Assembly: GCF_000497045.1 (NCBI RefSeq)
Contig: NW_015961948.1
Coordinates: 682,001-746,000, forward strand
Direction of reading: 5' to 3'
Source: Kalmanozyma brasiliensis GHG001
Lineage: Eukaryota; Basidiomycota; Ustilaginomycetes; Ustilaginales
Length of the DNA: 64,000 nt
Below, in pieces: positions 28,951-36,623 of this stretch (position 1 is its first letter; every line of letters starts with the position of its first letter). Under the pieces are notes generated by a model. The model had not been told where the DNA came from, did no database searches, and was given only the letters and a program-made list of their open reading frames with translations. The position numbers and the translations under genes were made by a program.

Positions 28951-29085
28951 ATGGTCAGCTCAGCGTCATTCACTGCTGTCTCATCCAGCAGTCATGGCAG
29001 CTCTTCTCTCCTCGCCATTGGCGCCTGTGCCCAAGTTCAACCTCTTCGAACAGCCCAACTCCCCCAGCCGCTACACACACGATGA
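28951..29085 (+). promoter_or_regulatory. upstream ORF overlapping the cdc25 start
   Basis: An ATG at 28951 opens a 44-codon frame that runs past the cdc25 ATG (28994) in another frame and stops at 29085. A ribosome that starts here would bypass the cdc25 start. Context is moderate: C at -3 and G at +4. Confidence 0.45.
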
Positions 29086-31960
29086 CCTTCCCGCTGACTT
29101 TGACAGGTCTTTCGGCTCGTCCATGTCCATCTCGGACTCGCTCGACGGTCACGCTTCGCAAGGCCTCTCTTCGCTACCTCTGCCTCCCCAGCCATTCCTC
29201 TTTGGCGGCAGCCTCGGCCTCGCTCAGAGCCTTGCGTCTGCGAATCAGCATCACCACCAGTCCATCTTTCACGGCATCGAGCCTTTCAAGCAGCAGCAGC
29301 ATTCATCCCGTCTCAACTCCCTCGGCGCTGCTATGGGCACTACCCTCAACGCTCGCTCTCCTGGTCTCGCTGCCAAGATGAGCTCTCCGAGAGATATGGA
29401 CATCTCTCCGGCACCCGTACCGCCTCGTCTCTCGCAGTACCGCCCTTCCCCTTCCGAGGCGCTCCCCAAGCTCATGAACAACATCCACGTCGGTGCACAA
29501 ATTGAGGCTGGCCCCAGCAAAGACCGTCTCCACCCTGCTCTCGGAGGCTTCCCTCGTGCAAGACCCGTCGCCGAGCGAAAATCGTCCCTTCAACTGGCTG
29601 ACACCATGTCTTCTCGCCTCTTCGGCGCCGAGATCGCTTTCAACTCTCAAACCATTTTTGCGAGGGATCAGGAGCTGCTCAGTAGCCCAGACAAGGAGCC
29701 TCCGCCCAAGCGCAGACCCAAGTCGCTCCCAACGAGACAGAGCGAGGCCAATGAGCGCATCTCTCAGCTATCGTCGGCTCTCATGGGGGTCACCTCTGCC
29801 AGGCCGCGACCCGCACTTTCTGCGACCTTTGCAGATCGTGAAGCTTGTTTCGGTGCTGCCGCTTCGTCTTCCAAGGCAACATCGAGCTTCGCCGCACGAA
29901 ACCGTCTCTCGGACTCAGGCTTGCGCCTCGGAGGACGCTCTAGCGAACACTCCTCTCGTACCGCCTCGAGGGAGTCCTTCTTTGAGGATGTTGAGAACGA
30001 GCTTGGCGCCAGTCAGTCTCGCTCGCAAGACGGCCATCGATTGCTAGTAGCTGAGCCCGAGGAAGAGGATGGGGACACCAGCCTCTCGCCATCTCCTTCG
30101 ATGCATTCGGCCTCCGGGACCATGGCCGGCTTGTTCTTTGATCCTCTGTCCCCCGAAAAGCTCGACAGCAGGCTCGGCATGGCGGGCACCGAGGCTCCTA
30201 GCCTGCTTGCTGCCATGTCTAGCACCGCTGCTTCGCCCAGCGTTGGCGTCTCCTCTCCACCTGAATCTTCGCCCTGCACTAGGATGCCTCCCCCCAAGCG
30301 CACCACTTCGTTGGGAGTCCGTGCTTTTGAGCGAGCCAACACCATGGCCGTTGTGCCCAGAGCCGCTTGCAGATCTAGTTCCAGCTCCGGCCCCGGCTCC
30401 GGCTCGAATTCAGGAATCGGTGCGCTTCGCACCAATCTCGGCAAGCGCGCCAATCCTTACGTCAAGCGTCCCTCGCTCACCAACGAGCACCCCGCCATCA
30501 AGAGTGCCTATCCGGTGCTTGGGGTGAACGGCCAGACCAACCGAGTCGTCCGACCCACTGCGCCTGCTCCTCGCCGATGTGTCTCTGCCTTCGATCACAG
30601 CTCGGTGCTGGGAGGTGGCGCTAGCTCGTCCAAGCCCAGGATCAGCTCCACCAGCCTCGATTCGCCCGTCTCGCCTGACCGCCGACGATCGCAGCTTTCC
30701 AGCCCATGCGACATGGCAGACGCCAATGGCTCGCCCATCGCTCCATCGATGCGGGCCCGAACGCAAACCACCTTCCTGCGCCGTGGCAGCAAGGACGATA
30801 GCTCTCCTCTGGCCTACGGCACGGGCCTGAAGCGCAGCGGCTCGCGAAACGGCGATGCCATGGCCGACGAAATCAACTCTCCTGCCAGTGCTGAGAGCCT
30901 GCCCGGCTTCGGCGCTTCCGAAAAAGAGGGCAAGGTGCTTCCTTGCTTCAATGTCAAAGAGGATGGCCTCATGAGGATCACCCCGCAAACTATGACGGAC
31001 CTGCTCGCAGGCAAATTCACCGACGCCATCATGGACTTCCAGGTGGTCGACTGCCGATTCGGCTACGAGTACGAAGGTGGTCACATCCCCGGCGCCATCA
31101 ATCTCAACACGGTCGAAAAGGTCGTCGGTCACTTTCTTAGCCCAGGCCAAGGCCGTCACTCGAACGGTCAGCAGCTTCCTCAACGATCGCAGAGCGGCAA
31201 AGCCGACAAATTTGGCAACCGCCGCAAGCACGTTCTCGTCTTCCACTGCGAGTTCAGCTACAAGCGTGCCCCCACCATGGCCCTGGCGCTGCGACAGGCC
31301 GATCGTGCTCTTGCTCACGACTACCCCAACTGCCACTTTCCCGAGATCTACATCCTGCAGGGCGGCTACTGCAATTTCTTTCAGTCGTACGCCAACCTCT
31401 GCGAGCCCGAGCAATACATTGCCATGGACGATCCCCGCTTCTTGGCGAAGCGATCGACCGAACTCAATGGGTTCAGGAAGCAGTTCTCGCGTCACCGCAG
31501 TTTCACCTACGGTGAGGGCAAGAGGCAGTCCTTCAGCCGCGTGTCTTCGTCGAAGGCTCCTCTACGCCAATCGATCCAGGAGGAGGAGGATCAGCCGTCG
31601 CTGATGGAGGACTCTCCTTGTCCGGGTGGACTCCCGAAGATGGTCGTCCAGTCGTACGCTGCTGAGCCCGCGCACAGTCACCGCAATGGGGCCACGACCG
31701 CCTTTGCCGAAGCCGTCTCGAGCTTGCACGGTGGAAGGACGGATGTAGGTGCCGTGACCCCGTCCGCAGAGGACACCAGCTTCGGCAGCGTCGGCGACTC
31801 GTCTTTCGAAGACGGCGTTGGCGACAGCCCTTGTGCAGCCGCCGGCAGCCGCAAGCCCGCTATGATCCTCCAACCTCGCATGGGCTCGCTCGGCATCGCT
31901 CGTCGACCCCTCCTCCGAGCCGGCACAACCGGCAACATTCTCCCTCGATACATGTCCTAG
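28994..31960 (+). CDS. cdc25: M-phase inducer phosphatase Cdc25
   Basis: 988 aa; ATG at 28994. A dual-specificity phosphatase that removes inhibitory phosphates from Cdk1 at entry into mitosis. Residues 1-640 are a disordered Ser/Pro-rich regulatory region with many SP/TP and RxxS sites. The rhodanese-like catalytic domain starts near 649 (LPCFNVKEDGLMRITPQTM), with FQVVDCRFGYEYEGGHIPGA and the active-site loop HCEFSYKR at 751-758 (C752 nucleophile, R758), then PEIYILQGGYCNFF. An extra ~30-residue Ser/Gln/Lys-rich insert lies between the GHIPGAINL block and the active-site strand. A C-terminal tail of ~170 residues follows. Phosphorylation and 14-3-3 control of the N-terminus is known for the family. 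The leader carries two upstream ORFs. No intron. Confidence 0.96.
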   Translation: MAALLSSPLAPVPKFNLFEQPNSPSRYTHDDLPADFDRSFGSSMSISDSLDGHASQGLSSLPLPPQPFLFGGSLGLAQSLASANQHHHQSIFHGIEPFKQQQHSSRLNSLGAAMGTTLNARSPGLAAKMSSPRDMDISPAPVPPRLSQYRPSPSEALPKLMNNIHVGAQIEAGPSKDRLHPALGGFPRARPVAERKSSLQLADTMSSRLFGAEIAFNSQTIFARDQELLSSPDKEPPPKRRPKSLPTRQSEANERISQLSSALMGVTSARPRPALSATFADREACFGAAASSSKATSSFAARNRLSDSGLRLGGRSSEHSSRTASRESFFEDVENELGASQSRSQDGHRLLVAEPEEEDGDTSLSPSPSMHSASGTMAGLFFDPLSPEKLDSRLGMAGTEAPSLLAAMSSTAASPSVGVSSPPESSPCTRMPPPKRTTSLGVRAFERANTMAVVPRAACRSSSSSGPGSGSNSGIGALRTNLGKRANPYVKRPSLTNEHPAIKSAYPVLGVNGQTNRVVRPTAPAPRRCVSAFDHSSVLGGGASSSKPRISSTSLDSPVSPDRRRSQLSSPCDMADANGSPIAPSMRARTQTTFLRRGSKDDSSPLAYGTGLKRSGSRNGDAMADEINSPASAESLPGFGASEKEGKVLPCFNVKEDGLMRITPQTMTDLLAGKFTDAIMDFQVVDCRFGYEYEGGHIPGAINLNTVEKVVGHFLSPGQGRHSNGQQLPQRSQSGKADKFGNRRKHVLVFHCEFSYKRAPTMALALRQADRALAHDYPNCHFPEIYILQGGYCNFFQSYANLCEPEQYIAMDDPRFLAKRSTELNGFRKQFSRHRSFTYGEGKRQSFSRVSSSKAPLRQSIQEEEDQPSLMEDSPCPGGLPKMVVQSYAAEPAHSHRNGATTAFAEAVSSLHGGRTDVGAVTPSAEDTSFGSVGDSSFEDGVGDSPCAAAGSRKPAMILQPRMGSLGIARRPLLRAGTTGNILPRYMS

Positions 31961-32691
31961 CTTCATCGACTGGATATGGACAATGGTGGCCTCTCATATG
32001 ATACCTTTCCCATCCAAACCGCATACCTTCCTATCGCATCTGCAACCTTTTTACCCCTTTCCGATTATATGCATCCTTTCGCTTTCATCGCATCTTTTCA
32101 CCTCAAAGCATACATTGTTTCGCCCTATCCTTGGTCCTCATTGTGAACGACGGTGTCTATTGTGGATGTTTGAATCAGTGGCTTGACCACGGACTGCCGG
32201 TGATGGTCAGGAATGAATGCGGATCAACGACAGGCTAAGAGGGTGGGAAAACAAGGTTGAAACTCCGACAAGTGTAGCGAAATTTGATTTTCGGGTGACG
32301 AGGCACTTGAGCAGTGTGATGGCTACGCGAGCCTGGCGCAGTGCTTGACAGGGCGCTTCCGCATCGTCACTTTCTACGGCATCAGCAGGTGTCGGGCTGG
32401 CAAATGGATCGTGCCGAAGGAAGCTGCCGCGGAGAATACATTGTGACGTTTATAGGTCTCACTCGTGTACATCGGAGTCTGATGGGCATCAATGGCGCAA
32501 ACGCCGTCTAGCGCGTGTTGCTGCTGTCTTTGCCGCGGGCCCGAAGGGAAAGTCTGTGGAAGGGCGGAGCGATGGAAGGGCGATATGGACCTTCTTCTCG
32601 ACTATACAAGAAGGTCGAAAGGCAGAACCCACATTTCTCTTCCTACGTTCCTCTTCATCTCCATACCACCACCGAATCCATTCGACGCAAG
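31961..32691. other. intergenic region between cdc25 and the PL14-like lyase gene
   Basis: cdc25 3' flank and promoter of the next gene. A TATA-like tttatagg lies near 32449. An ATG at 32492 opens an unrelated 134-codon frame, and an in-frame ATG for the lyase lies at 32572, so the lyase start is uncertain. Confidence 0.4.
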
Positions 32692-33864
32692 ATGTGGACC
32701 GACTCGCCGCGCTCCTCGTCCTCCCTGGAAGACCCCAAAGAGGCCGCGCTGCTCCTCTCTTCCCCATCGCCCACAAAACGCCGCTATCTCACCCGGCGCA
32801 ACCTCCTGCTCGCCATCCCAGTGCTCTCGGTCATCATTTTTAGCGTCATCTTCTTCCCGGTCCACTTCGTGCATCGCGCAACGAAGGAGTCTGTAGATGC
32901 ATACGCACGTTCCAACCCGCCCTTGAGGAAGACGGCCGTCGGCGAGGTGTGGCAGCAAGCCGTCAAGTTTACCGACCTCAGCGACTTTCGGATCAAGTAC
33001 TACTCGAGTGGGCAGAACAACAGCCGGGTGCTGCCAGGATTGCCTGCGAGTGCGCTGGAGAGGAGAGACGTGAGTAGGGCGAGGAGGGAGCGCCGTCAGG
33101 ACTCGTCGACGTCAACGCTTCCTGCACGCACCTCAACGACCTCTGCATCCACCTCTTCATCCACCTCTACGACCTCATCAGCTGCAACAACAGCCTCGTC
33201 GGTGGCAGCAGTTTCGTCGGACAGCGTTCTGCAAATCTTCTATCCAGCACACTCCTACTCGCCCTCCGTCAACCCGGTTGGCGGCACGCAATTCTACGCT
33301 TTCACCCCGTTTGACTTGTCTCAAGCAACATCCGTGACGCTCAACTACTCTGTCTACTTCCCGTCCAACTACACCTTTGTCCAGGGTGGCAAACTCCCGG
33401 GTCTCTACGGGGGTGCGGAGGGCTGTGGTGGGGGAAACAACGCCAGTGACTGCTGGAGCAGCCGCATGGCCTGGCGGACCGATGGCGCGGGGGAACTCTA
33501 CGCCTACCTCCCCCAAGCCAAACAGAACACATCCGCGATGCTAGCCGTGCCCCCCAAGAGCTACGTCAACAGCGACTACGGCATCTCGCTCGGCCGCGGC
33601 AGCTTCAGCTACGCCACCGGTGGCTGGACCAACATCTCCCAGACCATCACACTGCAGCAGGGCAAGGGCAAGCGAAATGGCGTGTTCGATATCAAAGTGG
33701 ATGGGAAGCAGGTGATCTACTATGATCAGGTGTACTATCCGAGGGGCATCAAGGGCATTTTGTTCTCGACGTTCTTTGGCGGCGCTACAGAGGATTGGGC
33801 GACGCCGGTGGATCAGTACTCGTACTTCAAAGGGTTTAGCGTTCGGATCAACGCGCTGAGGTAG
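32692..33864 (+). CDS. membrane-anchored polysaccharide lyase family 14-like protein
   Basis: 390 aa from ATG 32692 (MWTDSPRSS), chosen because it gives a normal type II membrane protein; an in-frame ATG at 32572 would add 40 residues. A short cytosolic tail with RRYLTRRN precedes one transmembrane helix (about 38-61). A Ser/Thr-rich linker (about 135-180), likely O-mannosylated, leads to an extracellular beta-rich domain with GGKLPGLYGG, WSSRMAWRTDG, GELYAYLP and YYDQVYYPRGIKGILFSTFFGG. These match the fungal PL14 family of glucuronan/alginate-type lyases, which cut uronic-acid polymers by beta-elimination. Several N-glycosylation sequons (NYS, NYT, NAS, NTS, NIS) fit a secreted domain. The substrate is not shown. 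Converges on the glycosylase-NatD fusion at 170 bp. Confidence 0.75.
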   Translation: MWTDSPRSSSSLEDPKEAALLLSSPSPTKRRYLTRRNLLLAIPVLSVIIFSVIFFPVHFVHRATKESVDAYARSNPPLRKTAVGEVWQQAVKFTDLSDFRIKYYSSGQNNSRVLPGLPASALERRDVSRARRERRQDSSTSTLPARTSTTSASTSSSTSTTSSAATTASSVAAVSSDSVLQIFYPAHSYSPSVNPVGGTQFYAFTPFDLSQATSVTLNYSVYFPSNYTFVQGGKLPGLYGGAEGCGGGNNASDCWSSRMAWRTDGAGELYAYLPQAKQNTSAMLAVPPKSYVNSDYGISLGRGSFSYATGGWTNISQTITLQQGKGKRNGVFDIKVDGKQVIYYDQVYYPRGIKGILFSTFFGGATEDWATPVDQYSYFKGFSVRINALR

Positions 33865-34034
33865 ACACGCTGCAGATCCTGTCATCAGGCTCCTCGTCTT
33901 CAGACACTCCGATAACACTTCGGCCAACCCGGTCACACAACCCCATTCACACGGTCCGCCGCATTGAAACGGTCGATCCCTATATCACTGCCTACAAATT
34001 CTACAGACAATATCTTCCCTCTTGCATCCGTTTG

Positions 34035-36002
34035 CTACTGAATGACCTTGAACATGGTCTCAAAGTCGACCTTCCCTTTTGCCTCGTCATCCAAGCTCGG
34101 GCTGGCCGGATCGATCTTGTACCCCATCTTGCCGTAAAACTCCTTTGCCGCCTTGTTCTCGTCGAACACCGTGAGCATGACCTTCCTCAGCCCTGCCTGC
34201 TGTCCGAGCTCGTACACGGCATCCATGAGTTCCCTTCCCAGCCCATCCCTCTGATTCGCCTCGCGCACCTGGATCTCGTACAGGTACACCACCTCGACCT
34301 CCTCCTCCCCCTCCCTCGCCACCGCATCCCCCGCAGCGCACGGCTCGGTGTCAAACCTAACCATGGCAAACGCCGCGATCTCCGCACCCTCCTTCGCCGG
34401 CGGTCGGATGATCAGGAACCGCGATTGGGGGTCGAACAGCTCCTTCTTCTTGTTCCCCGGCTTCCAGCCCAGCATCGAGTTGCGATACATGGACTTCATG
34501 TTCGTCTCGAAGAGCGAAAAGATGCGTTTGCGCTGTTCGGCGGCCAGGTCGGAGGCAGAGACGATCTCGAGGGAGAGACCGGCGTCTCGAAGGCGGGAGG
34601 AGAGGGGATTGCGCGACCGAGTGGAGCGGGACTTCTGAAGCCATTTGAGGAGGGTTGATGCCGAGGCGGAGCGTGCGGATTCGAGGGCGGCGGCAAAGTC
34701 CGTGTCGGCGGAGGATTCGGTTTTGACTTTCTTGCTCGGAGGTGTGTCGGCATCAGCCTCCTCCTTCTTGGTTTCGCTCGATGAGGTAGCAGCATCCTCC
34801 TCCTTCTTGACTCCGCTCGTCGAAGTAGAAGCAGCAGCGTCCTTCAGCGCCTTGCCCTTCCTCCCCAGCAACCGCTCCGCCTTCAATGGGCACGGTCGGT
34901 CCGTCCACTCACCATCATCATCGCTCCCCTTGCCCTCCTCCTTGACCGTCGCAAACCCCTTGGCCGAGCAATTGGCACACCGCTTCCCGTGCTGGATCAA
35001 CAACACGTGCAGCGCATACTTCAAATGCCCTGGAACCCGCTCGTGCAGGTGATAGTACGTCTGATCCCGATTCGCCTTCTCCGGTACCCAACCCAAACTT
35101 TTGCACAACCTAAACACATGGGTGTCCACCGCCATACTCTCGCGCCCGATACAAAAGGCAAGTACGCAACTGGCAACTTTGGGCCCAACGCCGTTGAACC
35201 CTACCAGCTCCTGCATGATCTCATCGTCCGTCGCGTCGTGCAGGTGATCGAGGGACAACTTGCCATGTCTCTCCTTTGTATCGGCGAGAATGCCCTTGAT
35301 GGTGCGCGCCTTGTTATTCGCCAATCCGCCGCAACGGATGGCTTCGACCAGCTCGGACTCTTTCGCCTCATGGATCGCTTCCCAGTTCTTGGCTCCGAAG
35401 TGTTCGGTCATCGACCGATGGGCGGCAGCGCTATTGCGGTTGGACGTGTTGCAGCTGAGCACGGTGCGAATGACGGCGTCCAACACCGAGGGCACGTCAC
35501 CACATCCCCCCCATCGATCTTCCCCCTTAGGCGTGGTGTACTTGGGCAAACCTCGTCCGCCGTCAGACTCTCGTTTGTAGCCGTGGAAGTCACCAAGAAT
35601 CCAGGCTACGCGCTCCGCTTCCGCCGCTGTAGGGAGCGGATGGTCAGGGAAGGGCGACGCGAGGATCGACTGCTTGTAGCTCGCCAACTTGCGTTCCGAC
35701 GTCGACTTTTTCGATGGCGAAGAGGGCGCAGAGAGTCCTTCCTTGGAATCGAGCTCCTCGGTCTTGGGAATGGCAGAGAGCAGATCGTGGATCTCGGAAG
35801 TCTCGTTCTTGATCCCGCGCGGCGTGGAGCGCTTCCGCTTGCCCGCGGCGGGCGAGTCGCCCACCGAGGTGGGCGTCGGCGGAAAAGAGAGTTCTTCGGC
35901 CTCGGTCTTGATCGTTGGCGAAGCAGTGGATGAAGAGCGGTTGTTCTTCGGTGTGGTCGCCGCTTTGCGCGGGGACGAACGGGTCGGTGTAGCGGGCGTC
36001 AT
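34035..36002 (-). CDS. fusion of HhH-GPD DNA glycosylase/AP lyase and NatD-type (NAA40/Nat4) histone N-terminal acetyltransferase
   Basis: 655 aa in one open frame; ATG at 36002. A basic, disordered N-terminus (about 1-165) precedes an endonuclease III-like domain (about 170-348): the helix-hairpin-helix FNGVGPKVAS with K275 and the aspartate D293 in VDTHVFRL, 18 residues apart as in E. coli Nth. The end HGKRCANC (C342, C345) has only two of Nth's four cluster cysteines. A linker rich in Lys, Glu and Ser follows. A GNAT domain from about 470 to 655 carries NatD hallmarks: NMKSMYRNSMLGWKP, YLYEIQVRE, the acetyl-CoA loop QRDGLG (584-589) and VMLTVFDENKAAKEFYGKMGY. NatD acetylates the N-termini of histones H4 and H2A. 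A gene-model merge is unlikely, as no stop or intron separates the halves. Confidence 0.88.
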   Translation of the reverse strand: MTPATPTRSSPRKAATTPKNNRSSSTASPTIKTEAEELSFPPTPTSVGDSPAAGKRKRSTPRGIKNETSEIHDLLSAIPKTEELDSKEGLSAPSSPSKKSTSERKLASYKQSILASPFPDHPLPTAAEAERVAWILGDFHGYKRESDGGRGLPKYTTPKGEDRWGGCGDVPSVLDAVIRTVLSCNTSNRNSAAAHRSMTEHFGAKNWEAIHEAKESELVEAIRCGGLANNKARTIKGILADTKERHGKLSLDHLHDATDDEIMQELVGFNGVGPKVASCVLAFCIGRESMAVDTHVFRLCKSLGWVPEKANRDQTYYHLHERVPGHLKYALHVLLIQHGKRCANCSAKGFATVKEEGKGSDDDGEWTDRPCPLKAERLLGRKGKALKDAAASTSTSGVKKEEDAATSSSETKKEEADADTPPSKKVKTESSADTDFAAALESARSASASTLLKWLQKSRSTRSRNPLSSRLRDAGLSLEIVSASDLAAEQRKRIFSLFETNMKSMYRNSMLGWKPGNKKKELFDPQSRFLIIRPPAKEGAEIAAFAMVRFDTEPCAAGDAVAREGEEEVEVVYLYEIQVREANQRDGLGRELMDAVYELGQQAGLRKVMLTVFDENKAAKEFYGKMGYKIDPASPSLDDEAKGKVDFETMFKVIQ

Positions 36003-36623
36003 CTTGAAGGACGAAGTTGCGGTTGAGATGAAGGAAGCTGGTACGAGGACGGGGTAACGATTGAGAGTGCGGGAGGCTGGGAGAATGCTCAGCCGCGGAG
36101 CGGCAAGGAGGAGCTGGATGGACCGAATCCTGACGGTCTGCGTTGGTCTGGTGTCGCGTGTAGCCGCTTGACGTACGGCGAGAACGACCGCTTATGTAGG
36201 TGATGCTTGCGTACAATTCGCTGCTAATTTGATGACTTTGGTCCGAATCGTCAGACGATGGTGCAGAGTCGTTGACACCCCCTAATTGCTGGTGAAGAAG
36301 GAAAGGACAAAAGAGGCAGGTGTATGTTTCAAGAAGGTTGCCGCTGTTCTTCCCCGCAGAACGGCGGCTTCTGGCTTAGACGAACATGACGTCGAACGAG
36401 TTGCCTAGGCGAGGTTCAGCCTCGCTTCGCGCTTCGAGGTGGAGGTCTGTGAGCAAAAAAAGTAGCCTCCAAAGTAAAGCTTGGTCTAACATGTCGACTT
36501 TTTTTCCGCACCTTCTCCGTTCTCGTGGTGTCGAGACCTACTACGACGCCAAGCGTGCCCAGCTCACGAACACAGCCGCTGTAGTGAGCAAGGCACAGTT
36601 GGCATTACTGAGAGAGGGTGCGC
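36003..36623. other. intergenic region: promoter of the fusion gene and 3' flank of NPR2
   Basis: Both flanking genes are on the minus strand. Small open frames occur without recognisable protein sequence. Nothing else seen. Confidence 0.4.

Larger units (their letters stand above)
24853..28993. other. 4.1 kb divergent intergenic region between POL5 and cdc25
   Basis: The second-largest class of gap in the window. No open frame with an ATG start and recognisable protein sequence was found. It holds pentamer repeats at 25261-25298, three exact ACAAAGGGA elements, four TGACGTC half-sites and a CT tract, all listed separately. The plus strand from 28092 to 28909 is pyrimidine-rich with no ATG, so the cdc25 transcript probably starts near 28.1-28.3 kb. 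A non-coding RNA in 25-28 kb cannot be excluded. Confidence 0.5.

Noticed and set aside
30410..31495. 361-codon open frame antisense to cdc25
   Set aside because: Covers the phosphatase domain on the other strand; shadow frame.
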